Origin: Hoplostethus atlanticus
Lineage: Eukaryota; Chordata; Actinopteri; Trachichthyiformes; Trachichthyidae
Assembly: GCA_034670405.1 (NCBI GenBank)
Contig: JAXDDX010000005.1
Location: 4,717,001 to 4,781,000 of the forward strand
Length of the DNA: 64,000 nucleotides
Direction of reading: 5' to 3'
This document shows positions 32,189-44,800 of the stretch, one piece after another (the stretch's first letter is position 1; the number at the start of each line of letters is the position of its first letter). A program made the translations under genes and the position numbers. The notes under the pieces are model-generated. The model worked only from the letters and a program-made list of their open reading frames with translations, was not told where the DNA came from and searched no databases.

Positions 32189-35100
32189 TTATCTCATTTC
32201 ACAGAAATAAAATAAATTGTAAATAAACCTGTCATTATATTGGCTCCAATAACTCTTTAAGACATTTTGATACTTTTCATGGCCTTAAATTTAGATTTAG
32301 ATTAATTTAATTGAAGACTGATGTTTTAAGGACCCTAGGACAGCGTAATCACTATTTCTACAGGCTGTGGGTAATCCTTCTACGACAGCTAGGTTGTAAT
32401 AACAATATTTCAGCATACACCTGTCAAAGTTCCCGTTTAGAGTGGTTATATGACAGCGGAGTACAAAACTGGTTCCTGTTCCGTTTGTTAGTCTGGTAAA
32501 TATAACCCACTGGAAACAAGAAGGCATGAGAAGTCAGTCAGATGGGATGAACTTCCTTTACAACCTCGGTTTGTGTCATGTTGCTTGTTGAGAATGCCCT
32601 AAAGGCATTGACATCAAGCATGTTTGGTGCAGTTCATTCAAACTCTGCAGTGTTTACTCCTTTTGTTCGGTCCTCTTCCAGGTGAACTGCGTTGCAGTTC
32701 GTTAGGAATGAGAATGCACCCCGAACCAACAACAGAAAATTACCCCACAATGCAAAGTTTTATGGGTATAAGAAGATGAATGTTGGCAGTTCTTTGTGCT
32801 TTGAAAGTCCTGCATATCAAAATGAACTGATTTCCTCATTTGTTCTCAGCTGGTATGAAAACCAGAAAAGGTCAATTACAGCAAAGGGCACAGACAAGTC
32901 CATCATACTTAGCTAAAGTTACAGGGACTGGAATCGGATTGGTTTTGACCAAAAACCTCTAACCTGGCGGGATGACAGGTTACCAAAACTCTGTCCAATA
33001 AACGAGCTACTTGTGAGTCATGTGACTTTCGTTTACAAGCCCTGGTTCACTTGTAATTGGGCAGTGTGAACCCAAACAAACAAACCTTTCCACTATGGTT
33101 CCGGCCAAAGAACTGTAGGTTTGATTGCCCCATATTATACACACATATCTCACAATTTTTGTTTTGCATGTTAGCTAGCTGACTGCCTTTGTACAGAATA
33201 GCATGCTCTTTATTAACATAATTGTTTGCTAGGAGTTATAACTTCTTGGAAGAAATTGTTGCCTGACTTGAGAACAGTTTGAGGAGAGTTTTTTCACCTC
33301 ATCAGGAATTCCGCAACGTTTCATTGGATTGTGCAATGTATTTGTCAGCAAATCACATCTTGCCTATGACCCCAAATAACTATGACAGAGAGCATGTAGG
33401 GCTGTATATCACTCCTTGGCCCGCTAAGTAAGACAATGACATGTTCAAAATACAACAATGAAATACCATATAATTACTACATTCTAAGTAAGGCTATAAA
33501 GAGGGACTTCATCCTGATGTTCATGAAACCAATATTTTCTTTACAGTGTGTATGGGGGCATTATCACCTTGGAGCATCATAAGGGAACAGTGTTTGCACC
33601 CTAAGGTGCTGCTGGTCCTTTGTAATTGGGATTTAGTTACTTCAAAGTTAAAGTCCTTTTTATTGTTTGCATTTTTTAGTGCACCCCCTGTATATGACAG
33701 TGAAACAATAATCATCATCATGCTCTGAAAACATTGCTTGTGGAGTCTCACATGGCTCTTTGTACATATGCTTGCTTTTGGTGACGTTATCAGGTATATC
33801 TTCCACTAAAAAACATTGATGTGAACAGTTTTTTGTGTGTCTGTCTGATTTAGACAGCAGATGTTGAGGCACTGTAGCAGGGTTAAACAAAATTAACTTC
33901 TATCGTATGATGATGAGGGGCCTTTCAAGTAATTTCAATGGTTAAAATCTTACAAACTGCATGTTTATAGAATAAAATACACAAAAAAGCCCCAGCAACC
34001 TTTAACCTAGAGTCATCTGTTGGCTAAAATCCTTGGATAGAGCCCTTTTAGCTGTTCCAAGTTAAGTGTAATTGGACCATTAGGGCCTCTTTGGTGAAAA
34101 ATAAGGCAAAGTATGCAAAATAAGGATAATCTTTTCTTTTACTTCTTAAAGCATTCTTTTACAGGCTTTTATGTAATGTTTGCATGGAAGTGCGAACACC
34201 TGCTTTTCTTCTTTTATGCTGCTTCTGCCCGTTTTTGTAGCATATTCTGCTTGTAATTAGAGTAGGTTCCAAGGTTCCTTGCAAAAAGTGTTTTGGAAAA
34301 TGATTACATAATTTATTGATTATTCAATTCTTTAATTACTTACAATTATCAGCCCAAACTGTTACTCAGATAATGCATGGTAATATTGAAATCTTGAAAA
34401 TGCCATTTTTGGAAGATATCATGGGAAAAAAGTGTAGAAGCAAACAATGCTTTCAAGTTTATCTTAATATGCACACTGTTGTGGGAAATTAGTATATTGT
34501 CGCAAACTCATATTACGAAACCACACAGTGTGAAAGGATTTATTTTGGATTACACAGTTGCCATCACCCTTAAATAATTCCGATGTTGGAGAGCTTTTAA
34601 TAATTCTTGGCATTGATTTCTGAGGCAGCTTTGAATCAGGGCTTAATGTTTTGAGGGAATAACAATTCATTTGCGGGGCTGATTGATGTCAGGAAAACTC
34701 ATTTTGCCCCACAGGAAAAAAGGAAACATCTCTGACACTTTCAACAGCAACCTACATTTTCCAGTGGGTTATAATCCAATTAGCAGAACATCGTTTGTAG
34801 TGGGTCTAGGGAAGATGGATAAATCTCTCAATGTCTTAGAGACTTACATTATCTAGAGCTATTGAAAATGACAACGATGTAAAAAAAAAAAATGCAACAG
34901 TTCCTCAGCCGTGTTTTTGCTTGTTTATGCTTCCATGCACTCACTGACAGAGCGAGGAGGCTGTAAAAGTCAGAAGTAATAAGTTACAAGTTAAGTTTAG
35001 AGTTTTGACGATCTTGCCTGCGGCGCCATCAATAACCATGACCATCACTGCCGAGAGATGTAGATTTACTGCTACTGTGATCTATAGCTCTACCTCTATA

Positions 35101-36676
35101 GCTTACAGTGAACTGACAAAGAGAGTATCTGAGAGTGAGGATGTTATTAGGACTGTTAGGTGCTGACATGAGTTAACTTGTGAATTCAACTGAAAGTAGG
35201 GAGTGAATTCTTGCCGAAGAAGGTATTTCTATATAAAAATGCGTGATTGGTATATGTTCATGTTGAAGATAGCTAAAATATTTAGTTGACAAAAAGAGTT
35301 CTGCTGAATGAACTGAACGAGCGGTAGAAAATGTGGAAGTTTCTGACGATATTCTCCTCCCACAGCCTTTCCGCCGCATTCAATTGTCATTCCATGAAAA
35401 CATTAAAGGTCTTTATCAAACTCTTGGGCCACAAACAGAGTTGAAAGAATGGAGCACATTATTTGCATGTATTTACCCTAATGGTTTTTCCATTAGGGTA
35501 AAACATTCATCAGCATAATAAAATTGCTCTAGCGGGAAAGAGAATAAGTCACATCTGGAGACAGCCACTTAAGAGGCCTCAACCAGCAATTCAGCATTAC
35601 TCAGGCCTGCCTTCAATTCCTACACAATGAGGCAGGGACCTATTGTTAACCTGATCAGGTGGGTTACATCAGCAAGCGGTTGCTGTAAAAAAAATTGTAA
35701 TCTTACTAGTGCGTTGCTATTGGGCAGAAAACACACACTTTTGTAATGCTTAGGCAATCAAATGTATTAAAGCTAGAAGTATGTCAACATCTAAATCCAA
35801 TCAAGACCTTCATTTATGCAGAGGCATCAGTCAAACTTTTGGAAAATAATGTATATGTTTAAAGAACTATGGACATCTGACACTTGCAAAAACATATGCA
35901 AGGGATTGCACAATCTGCTCATTCATAAGCCTACAGCTATGAATCTTGTTGGAAAATGGAGCTGTTTATCAAATTCTCATTTTAAGTGGGAACAGAACAG
36001 ACATGTTGCAACAGCATGGCTGTCAATTAAACTATATTGGGCTCAAATGTGAAGTTTTCATAACTGGCACATCTGTTATGCTGGTAGTAAACAAGAAAAC
36101 ATTTTCTAATCCAGTTTTGTCACTATAGCTATAACATGAACATACACACACACACACACACGCACAATGCCTCTTTACACCTGGCATTAACCTGAGTCTC
36201 ATATCTGGATTTATGTCTAGATATGATGTAGCTGGATTACATCTGGCATTAATGCGCATCTCCGGTGTCTGTGTTGAAATCGGATTGTTCTTTCCTTTGC
36301 AAAACATGCATCACTCCCCCTCTCAATATTCCCTTCTTTTAGAAAGATGGCAAGTGCTCAGAAAATCGTGTGGGTCTTGTTCATCATCATGTAACCTCTA
36401 AATCAGCAGCGCTCCATAGGACAGCATGCTTTTTTCATGTAGTCTGTATCTATGTGCAAGGCTGCAAGTAACAAATTATATTTAGCCTTGTTATTATACT
36501 TAAGTAGCTTTTTAGTGTACTTTTTTGAGTATGTTTTGAATTCAGTAATTTGAATGTTTTGAAATCAGTAATTGTACTTTTGCGTATGTTTTATGATTTA
36601 TTTAAAAAGCACGGAACCTTTGATTGCTGGTTAGAGGCTAAACGGCAATCTTACCAGATTTGTTTACATTGCTATC
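32189..36676. other. Intergenic, no gene seen
   Basis: No exon, terminal-repeat element or tandem array was recognised across 4.5 kb apart from the possible hAT-like stretch at 32305-32336. A short piece at 33540-33610 vaguely resembles decayed transposon sequence but could not be supported. Confidence 0.4.
36130..36162. repeat. (CA)n microsatellite
   Basis: Short CA run, seen directly, in otherwise unique sequence. Confidence 0.8.
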
Positions 36677-36838
36677 GTTACAGTTCTGCTACAGTGTAGC
36701 TCATGGATGCTAGTTACAGATGTTTATATGGTTACAGTTCTGCTACATTGTACCCATGGATGCTAGCTACAGATGTTCCAATGGTTACAGTTCTGCTACA
36801 GTGTAGCTCATGGATGCTAGCTACAGACGTTCCAATAT
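36677..36838. repeat. 54-bp minisatellite, three copies
   Basis: Three tandem copies starting at 36677, 36731 and 36784 with periods of 54 and 53 bp. Each contains 'gttacagttctgctaca.tgta', 'catggatgctag' and 'tacaga.gtt'. An open frame at 36703-36903 reflects the repeat. Confidence 0.85.
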
Positions 36839-38879
36839 TTCTATGGTTGCACTGCTGCAAACTTCCAAATTACTATTCGTTAAAATGTTTAATTTTAAAT
36901 TAGTATTTATTTAAATCAATACCAATGTCTTTGGTTAGTACCCATGTAATAAGCAGGATAATGTACAGGGACCCAGTCATTATTGCAAAATAAGGCCATT
37001 TAGACTGCCATGTTTCATATTTGGATTGATTATTTGCCGTTCAGATCAGGGTTCAGTTTAGCAATGTACTGTATTTCACATTGACCAATAATTCTCCTCA
37101 CGCTCATTCATACCGGCAGACTTTGCTTATGTAAATATATAGCACAATATATATCAATAATACTTGTTTGATCCGGAGTGTACCCCTCCCAAAGTTGAAA
37201 TTAAACCTACACCCTTGGTTGTGTATGTCAACCACCTCCACCCCATCTGTTAGTTTAAACTCAGCTCTCCTTGTGTTTTGTGTTTGGCATTCCTATATTT
37301 GGTGTTGTGAAAAGGTATCACACAACTGTGATACACCAGTATCATCCAGTTATTGTTTTCTGTATTCCTTAGCTGTTATGAATTTATGTTTCTATCCGAG
37401 TTGCCTGCCTGCCTGTTTGATTTGCGTGCCTTTTAGATCCGTGCTATGGAGTTAAAGAAAAATGTTCAGTGATCTAAAACATCAACTGTGAACGTTAGGT
37501 TTTGGTATCAGTCCCTTAGGATCAGAAAACAAGGGCTTCCTTCTAGACTCACCATTTTTCATTTCGACGTTCAACAATCAATAGACCAGAATGCAAGGCA
37601 GTGACAAGACATGTTGCATTTTCTATAAGGGGCATTCTCTCCACCTACATGTAAACCACACAAGTGAATTTACCTTGATATTGGAGATGAGATATTCATT
37701 TTCCACCTTCGATAACTTGGAGAGAAAACAACTTAAAGCACATTGAGAAATACATTTGTGATTACTGGAAGAGCAAGAACAATTTACAACCACTTGTAAT
37801 AATATTTGAGATTATATTTATGTATAATATATTTCTTATGTATGAACACATTCAAATTTCAATATCTCATTAAATTTTTCATAACGATAAATATTATACA
37901 ATCATATTAATATTATTATTAACAATAATAGTAAATATAAATGTAATATATATATAAATGTATAATATTTATATATTTAAAATATATATGAGAATATTAA
38001 TAAAATAAATATTTAAAGAAACTTTTTTAAATTATTCTTCCTCGTCCAGTAATCAATGGGAAAATGAACATCCACAGAATATCCAATATTTAATACCAAG
38101 CTAACTTCACACACATGCTCAGGTCACAGCTAAATGGAACAAGTCCACACACTTCTCTGGGGGTTGTTGAAAGACATTCTGGGAAGCAAAGGAAATCATT
38201 CCACAGATTGATGTATCTGAGTGTGGATTTTTCCCCTTTAAAGCAAACTTGCATTTGTGCACTGCATGTAAAGAAAATAACTGAATGGCTCTAACCTTTT
38301 AGCATGGTGATGACACTGCTGCGTGGGATTTTATTGATGCTAGTGAGTACTGAAGAGAAACCTGCCTCTGCTCGATTGGTTGCCTCTTTACACAATGCAC
38401 TATTTGAACTCCTTACAACTTTTGTGAGGCTTTGTTGCTTTTCACTCAAATATAGCTGTGAAATGTGTCTGCTCTGTTAGGCCTGATTCACTTTCCGTAT
38501 CCATCCACACTTCAGTGTCATCTGTATGCGGCATGGCATCCAGACAGCAATGCATTCCTCAGACGTGTTGTACTGTCATTGCGGACAGACCACTTCATCA
38601 TCTCACTTAACAGATATGCCACAAAACATCACATCCGTCTTCCATGGCCACTCTCTCTGCAAGGGACAGATGCTGTGTGACATCTGAGGTGTCCCCAAAG
38701 TCTAACAGCAAGCAAACATTTACCTTGCTAACAAGACACAGCAGACACAGTAAAGTTAACAAGTTCTTAACAATACGGGCGCATTACTTTAGATCTGACA
38801 CCGCGTTGCTTAACTCAGCACTCTCAGCCGCTCTGCTAAGTCATTTAGATTATTTATGGTGAGGCAAAGTTAGCGTGTG
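36839..38879. other. Intergenic with very AT-rich block
   Basis: Positions 37798-38020 are almost purely A and T, with runs of 'atatat' and 'aataata'. No exon recognised in the rest. Confidence 0.5.
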
Positions 38880-40844
38880 GAGTCAATGTGTGACCACGTG
38901 GTCGTTTAAAACCCGCTCTGATTCGTTCTACATCTGTCCGGTGCACAAGGCACCGTGCAGTGTTTTTGACAATTACAGCTAAGCTTTTGGGGGGACGGTG
39001 CTGAAATTGGTCACAGGCTACGATCAAAGAGTTATGTGTCGTGATTGACTATGCGGCGAGAATGTGCACTTGATGAATGCTACGCCAACCCTGCCATGTG
39101 TTAGGATGTGTGTCGTGCAGAAGGAAAGTCTGTGTCTGTGTGAGCAGAAAAAAAAAATGCCTCCGTCCTCTCCGATGCCGTGCACGTTTGCATCAATTAT
39201 CGATGGAAGGTGAAGCAGCTCATAAATGTGGCACCGCGGCGGTTTTAAGACTGCAATGAAACACGCGGCGGGAACTAAAAGCAAAAACATGTTATATTCA
39301 ATTAAGATACAGTAGAAAAAGCAAGTCTGTGTGTGCACGACACATGCCTGGATGTGTCTGTCGTTGTGGTAACACTTTTATAATGAGAGCATGATGTGAT
39401 AAACACAGGGGGTTGATTGCTTTATACTGTATAGTATATATATAGTATAGTATTTTGTGATAAAGTATTGTTTTGCAGTACCCTCTGGGCTCAAATTGCC
39501 TCATCTTGGTATTTCTCCTCTTCAACGATGGATTTCTCCCTTGCTCTTTGAGGGACTGAAAACCTGATCCCAGTATACAGCCCAGCTCTGTGTCTCTGCA
39601 CAACCCTATCGCCTCCTGCAGATGTCTCCGCTGGCCACGCCCATACAACACGCCCTCAGCAACCGGTCCACGAACCAAAATAACATTGACAAGCCAATGC
39701 AGGCGAACACGGAATTCAGGCATGTACATAGGGTCAGAGACAGACACGGACTGATGATGTATATCCTATTTATTTATTTATTTCGTTATTTTAATGCTAA
39801 AACGTTGCATATTGCAGCTTTAATGATATAACAACACAATATAAAATTGAAATTTACACGGAATACATCACAATGCACTTCAGCTCACCCTCTTTGAATG
39901 TGCACAACCTGCGTTTTACAGATCGTAAACTACCGTGAATGCTCGAGAGCTACTGTACATTCAGGTTTGCAAATGCCTTCGATCTGAGCTCCGCGGCTGC
40001 TGCTCTGACAGGTGATTAATGTGAAAGCTGCCTAACCAGATGATAAATAAACATATTAGAGGCATGGCTGCAGTGCACATGATGGTGCAGGTGGGTCTGG
40101 TGCCATGTGAGATGAGCCTCATTGCTGGTCCTATTCCCCAAGGACAGAGCAAATATTATGTCGATGACAGAGACGTGGGGTTGTCTGTGGTGGGGCGGGT
40201 GGGGGGTGGACGTTAGGTCTGGAGGGGGGGGTGGGGGGTGGGGGGGGTCTGTTTGTGCGTGCGTGCATGTGTATGCGGGATGCATTATCATAGCGTAATG
40301 AAAACGAGAGGAGCACCTTGCATGTTCTAATATGCACCCGTCAGCTGAAGGGCTGTTAGGGCTGTAGCCACTCCATTAGCGTGATAGAGCTGAGCAGCAG
40401 CAAGAAGGCATCCGTCACCGGGGGACCAAAAAAAAAAAAAGGAGGACTGCAGGAGGAGCGCCGTGATGGCATGGCAAGCAGAGATGCCTGAGGAACTCCC
40501 AAGAGGAAGGCGATATTCTCTGACTTACCGTTCAATGCGAGGGCAGCATTGAAAAGTAAAGAGGAGGATTGCACGCAACGATATGTAACGATGCTAACGT
40601 TTTTTACTGCCTCGTGGCACAAAATGACTGTAATCTATCTGCAGGGGGTTGATAGGGTTGTTGATAAATGCCATTGACTCAACAATTACTTGGCCAGGTG
40701 CTGAGATTTCTGGCTTTCAAAAACTCACTTTTTGGAACAACAACGTCCCTCCTCCACCCACCCTCACCTCACTGGCACGTTCCACTGCTTCACCGATGGA
40801 GGACGGCGCTAGAAGCGAAAATGTTAAAAAAAAACAAAAAAAAC
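38880..40844. promoter_or_regulatory. CpG-richer, promoter-like region
   Basis: Several CG-containing stretches (38895-39005, 39150-39270, 40370-40560) stand out from the AT-rich surroundings. A consensus-like splice donor GTAAGT occurs on the minus strand at 40528-40523, after an open frame starting at 40622. This could be an undetected first exon or noncoding RNA, or simply GC-rich sequence. No TATA box or known product was recognised. Confidence 0.25.
40175..40250 (+). other. G-rich tract with G-quadruplex potential
   Basis: Many runs of three to eight G separated by T or short gaps. The opposing C-rich strand makes Pro/His-rich open frames at 40016-40337 that are not genes. Confidence 0.65.
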
Positions 40845-41050
40845 TTTTTATTATTGATTGAGGGAAATTGGCCTCACTCACTTGGCCTCTCCACAGGGAG
40901 GTCAAAACACACGGTTAGCTACAGAGCAACGTGCCTGGTGCTAGCAGGGAATTTGGTGTCTTGCTCAAGGGCACCTCAGCAGGGCGAGTGCTTGCAGGGA
41001 CGGGGGGGGGGTTTGAATCGGGGGTTTGAATCGCTATAGTCGCTGATGCC
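40845..41050 (-). mobile_element. SINE, second copy, minus strand
   Basis: The minus strand carries a box-B-like 'GCGATTCAAACCCCC', a core 'GGTGCCCTTGAGCAAG' and an AATAAA-type A-rich end near 40845-40855. The core is the same as at 2614-2645, but the rest is diverged, so it may be a related subfamily. Confidence 0.5.
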
Positions 41051-41944
41051 CCCAGAATATATGTAAATGGAAAACATAAACTAGCTGGGGGGGGGGGGAA
41101 TTAAATCATGTAGCTAAACTGAATTTCAACGAGCTAATATTTTAATGAAGAGTCAAATATATTAGAGGCATGTCAAGTCTCTCTCTCTCTCTCCATCTGT
41201 TTCGCTCTCTGTCTGTCTCCCACACAGCACAGCAACGAGAAACAAAGTGTCCGTGGGAGGAGCGAGGGAGCGAGCGACTTTTTTTAAATTTTGAAGTCGG
41301 TTTCCGGCATACTTCATTGGAGAGCGGAGCTATCTCCCTGTGCATACAGCAGGTTCTAAATGCAATTTGCTTCTCCTCTATTTCCCCGCTGGACCCAATC
41401 CCCCTCCACCTGACAAACCTTTTAACGCTCACTTTTTACTCCAGTTGTCTCTCTCTCTCTCTCTCTTCGTCATATCGCGCCTTTCGCGGAGACGCTTTAA
41501 GGCAAAGCATCATATCAGTTGGTTATGAGAAAGTGAGAAAAAAAACCTCTCTCTCTGTCTCTGCAGAGGAGACAGATTCGACCGGTGTGGGTGCCCGCTA
41601 GCCTGCCTGTTGTGGCTCGGCTCACTCCCGCCGGCTCTCCGTTAATCATCCGGTGTTATTAGGGGAGAAAAACCTCCTTGGTTTAATTGGGGATGGTTAA
41701 GAGAGAGAAAGTGGAGACAAATCTCCCACGAGGTGCTTGCTTCCTCCTCTCTTAATGACACAGGGCAGCATCGGAAGACATTTCCAGACCTTTGGCACCA
41801 AGCCCACACCCCCCCCCCCCCCCCCACTGTTGGCCCGGTCCAGTTGCTGGCCCGGAGCTGGGTCTTAGCACTATCGATTGATTTGCGAGCTGAGCATGTT
41901 TTAGCCGGGTGTGGACTGCTGCTGGATTAGACCTCTGCCACCGC
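41051..41944 (+). promoter_or_regulatory. Possible promoter and 5' leader, plus strand
   Basis: Mixed pyrimidine-rich and CpG-containing sequence with CT repeats at 41179-41192 and 41448-41466, 'gcgagggagcgagcgac' near 41261-41277 and 'tatcgcgcctttcgcgga' near 41474-41491. It resembles the 5' untranslated exon of a neuronal gene and leads to a short signal-like start. A poly-C run of about 16 is at 41810-41825. No TATA box or confirmed start site is visible. Confidence 0.25.
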
Positions 41945-41992
41945 ATGTGGCTCGGCCTGCTTGTGATGTGTATGGTCACAGAGGATGAGTCT
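41945..41992 (+). CDS. Candidate first coding exon with signal-like start
   Basis: ATG in a fair context (gccaccgcATGt) encodes MWLGLLVMCMVTEDES, a short hydrophobic start like a secretory signal, then AG followed by GTGGGT, a usable splice donor. If not spliced, it stops after 26 codons. I do not recognise the product and no second exon was found, so this may be chance. Confidence 0.2.
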
Positions 41993-42045
41993 AGGTGGGT
42001 GTCTTCACTTGATGTGCTCGGATAGGTCAGCCTGTGAAGTGGTAA

Positions 42046-42382
42046 TTAAAATCCATAACATTTTCATATAAATAAATAAACTTTGTCTGTTATAGCCGAT
42101 TAATATAACACAATTGTCATTCAACCTATACCCAGTTTATGAATAGTAGTTTATGAATTTGCTGTTCTAAAAACCCGGGGTCTGGTAGGTCTTTCCTGGG
42201 AAAAATCCTCTGGTGCACAGGAAGTGATGCGTTTTACGTTTCCCGTTTGTTTGGAATAAACAGAAGAAGAACTGGGTAGTTAGCATGATCAGCGATAGCC
42301 AACGTGGCTGAACAGACAAAGAAAAGAGCACCACCTACAGAAACTCAATTTTCATCAACAGAAAAGCCAAGGAAAAAGACGT
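42046..42382. mobile_element. TTAA MITE, family A, copy 2, right end lost
   Basis: Homologous to 52451-52880: 'aacctata.ccagtt.atga', 'tttgctgttctaaa.acccg', 'gcacaggaagtgatgcg', 'cagacaaagaaaagagc' and 'aaagacgtca'. It is cut off at 42382, where a LINE 3' end on the minus strand begins, so the LINE probably inserted into it. Confidence 0.65.
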
Positions 42383-42640
42383 CAGAGTCAAGTCAAGTCA
42401 AGTCAAGTTTATTTATATAACCCTTACTCAGGCAAAACACAAAACGCAATATAGCATGTTAAGACAGAAATAAACCTCCCAACACATCTAACCTAACCCA
42501 AAAGCCATAGACCCTCAAAGAAAACAAGGAAAAACTGTTATTAGGGGGAAAAAATGGAAGAAATCTTGGGTGGGGCAGTTCAGAGAGGGGTCGCCCCTCC
42601 AGGGATACGTGCCAGAACAAATAATAATAATATAATGGTA
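42383..42640 (-). mobile_element. LINE 3' end, minus strand, (TTGAC)n tail
   Basis: In the minus sense, a 3' UTR-like stretch with 'ggggcgacccctctctgaac' and 'cccaagatttcttccatttt' runs into 'ataaataaac' and four TTGAC repeats at 42386-42405. The arrangement (AATAAA then a short tandem tail) matches L2-type LINEs. The upstream limit is approximate. Confidence 0.55.
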
Positions 42641-43239
42641 TATATGTAACATGGATAACAACAATGAGATAGGGGAAAACTAATAGGGTAGATGCTAGGT
42701 AAGGTCACAGTTTGCAACAGGTGCCTGAAAAGAAAAGATGGAGACAAAACTTTAAAAATGCAGATCTTGCAGATTAAACCACAAGACTTTCATTTAGATA
42801 CTTTTGTTTGAGAAGTGACTGAAGCAGGCATGTAGTGGAGGGTTAACATCTTCATGAATTAATACCACGCCTCATAATAAGTCATATGAAATTGATACAA
42901 GTTGTAAGAAGATAAAAAAAATAAAAAATTCACGCTTTTCTGAATGTATAATTGATTTTCGTTTCTACTGGCGGTCAAGTTTATCCATCTTTTTTCTACT
43001 TCAGTTCCCCTGATGGGAAAGGATTACATGTGGCCGATAACTACATGTAACCTAATTTAATATTGTACACCGTAACATTGCGACAGATGTTGTAGCAGAA
43101 TTAAAGAGATGGGGAAGACCGGGGGAGGCATTCATTTCCCTTCTCCTTACAGTAGAGGGATGTGAAGGGAGGTGGTGGGGATGGAGTGGGTGGATTGGTG
43201 TTAATGGAGTTTCCAATTTACGGCTCGCTGCTCATCCTT
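42641..43239. other. Intergenic, no gene seen
   Basis: May include more of the truncated LINE at its start. Otherwise nothing recognised. Confidence 0.4.
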
Positions 43240-43560
43240 CCATCATGCTAAAAAAAAAACAGCAACACATGAGAAATAGGCATTTAATTAACGCTGCCTC
43301 CGCCAGAACATATCAAATTAGTGTATCATCAAGGAGGCCTCTCAGCGCCAGGGGGTGTTATTGCATTTGGCCTCCGCTATGGCTCTTCTGTCTAGTCCTT
43401 CTCTCTCCCAAACACCCCGGGTTACTGTAGTCAGGCGCTTATTACCGCCGCTCGCTCATCAAATCCCCATCTGCATCTCTGGAGGGTTGCCTTCACAGAG
43501 GCTCAGATTGAATAAGCCCGATCTGCTAGCGAAGGGCGGCGTTGTGTTGTGATGGAAGTT
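43240..43560. promoter_or_regulatory. Possible conserved noncoding element
   Basis: A complex stretch with 'aggcatttaattaacgctgc', 'catatcaaattagtgtatca' and nearby CpG-containing sequence. It looks like slowly evolving developmental enhancer sequence, with homeodomain cores TTAATTA and AATTAG. Conservation was not tested. Confidence 0.25.
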
Positions 43561-43679
43561 GAGATGAGCTGTCAGGTGCAGTCAGAGGACGTGCAGGCTA
43601 ACCGGGGACCGTATAGCGCTCCGGTCCGGTCTCGGTCTCAAGAGCGATATTTGGACATCTCGGACATTTCCTGCCTATC

Positions 43680-43915
43680 TAAAAAAAATGTTGGGTTCTA
43701 TCCCCGTTTCTTTCTGTGTGGAGTTTGTATGTTCTCCCTGTGTTCCCCTGGGTTTCCTCCCACAGTCAGGTGGATTGGAGACTCTAAATTGCCCAGGTAT
43801 AAATAGGAGTGTCCGTGTATCCGTGATAGCTCTGTGATGTGACTCGCGACCTGTCCAGGGGGTCTCCCTGCCTTCCCTCCAATGCATGCTGGGATAGGCT
43901 CCAGCCCTTTGTACG
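43680..43915 (+). mobile_element. RTE-type LINE 3' region
   Basis: Contains the characteristic string 'tgtggagtttgtatgttctc', then 'tgggtttcctcccacagt', 'gactctaaattgccca', 'cgacctgtccaggg' and 'ctgggataggctccagccc'. From memory this belongs to the very common fish RTE-clade LINE 3' end (Expander/Rex3-like). It is 5'-truncated and lacks the usual GGAT-type tail. Confidence 0.7.
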
Positions 43916-43973
43916 TAATGTTCTTCAAGCTTCTATACATTGATTCCTATGCATTAGTTGGGTGTTGATGGGT

Positions 43974-44201
43974 CTAATACAGAGCTCCTGCAGATAGATC
44001 TACATCTTGTGATGCTGGAACTCCTTTATTATTTCATATTTATTACTTTATTATTTTTTACATTTGGAAAAACATGTCCTGTCTTTATTGCCTATTTTGG
44101 TCTTGGTCTTGAATAGGACTCGGTTTGCTCTGGTCTTGGAATTGACTCGGACTCAACTAAGGTGGTCTTAGCTGCAGTCAATATCCTCAGCAGTGCTTAC
44201 A

Positions 44202-44241
<40 letters not shown>

Positions 44242-44800
44242 AAATATACTCCAAACCTGTGTAATAAAGATGGAAAAGGCACAGTGTGGAGGTAGATTAG
44301 TGTTTGGGTTGACACAGCTTCTGGGCCAGAAGATAGAGCTGTCATTTCCTTGCCAAGCAACAATAACAGTAAATATTTACCAAAGTATGGGAGCAGAAGG
44401 ATGATAGAGTAAAATTGCTTGAATACTAAAAGGTTCTTTCTTCAGGGGAAGATATCAGAGAAAGAAGGGACGAAGCCAGTGCATGTTTTTCTGGTTAGAA
44501 TCTGACCTGCCTTGTGTTCCTCTCCCCTGACATTGAGCAGTGACCAGTTGAATTTAAAAAGCAAAAACAAAAAGAACAATACATGGTTGTCTTTTCATTT
44601 CCTTTGACTGATATGGAATGGGACATACTGCTGACCAGACAGAGGACGGGAGTCAGTTGAGTCCAAGTCAATTCCAAGACCAGGTCCAGCTGAGCTCAAG
44701 TCAACAGGTCCTAAAGGGGGTTGAGACCAAAGCAAACTGAGTCCTATTAAAAATAATGCTTAAAGAGATGTAGATCTATCTGCAGGACCTCTGTACTAAA
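43974..44800. repeat. Inverted repeat pair around a GAAA microsatellite
   Basis: The arm at 43974-44160 ('tgcagatagatctacatct', 'aataggactcggtttgct', 'ggtcttggaattgactcgga') is the diverged reverse complement of 44640-44800. The outer edges match outward and the space between holds (AAAG)n. It resembles the long-armed, 'actcgg'-rich DNA elements common in fish. Confidence 0.65.
44201..44243. repeat. (AAAG)n microsatellite
   Basis: About ten perfect tetranucleotide units, seen directly, lying within the loop of the inverted repeat. Confidence 0.95.

Noticed and set aside
33540-33610. Tc1-like transposon remnant
   Set aside because: A few words looked familiar, but no terminal repeats, TA duplication or transposase motif could be shown.
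40016-40337. Pro/His-rich minus-strand frames
   Set aside because: Produced by the complement of a G-rich tract; no exon signals.
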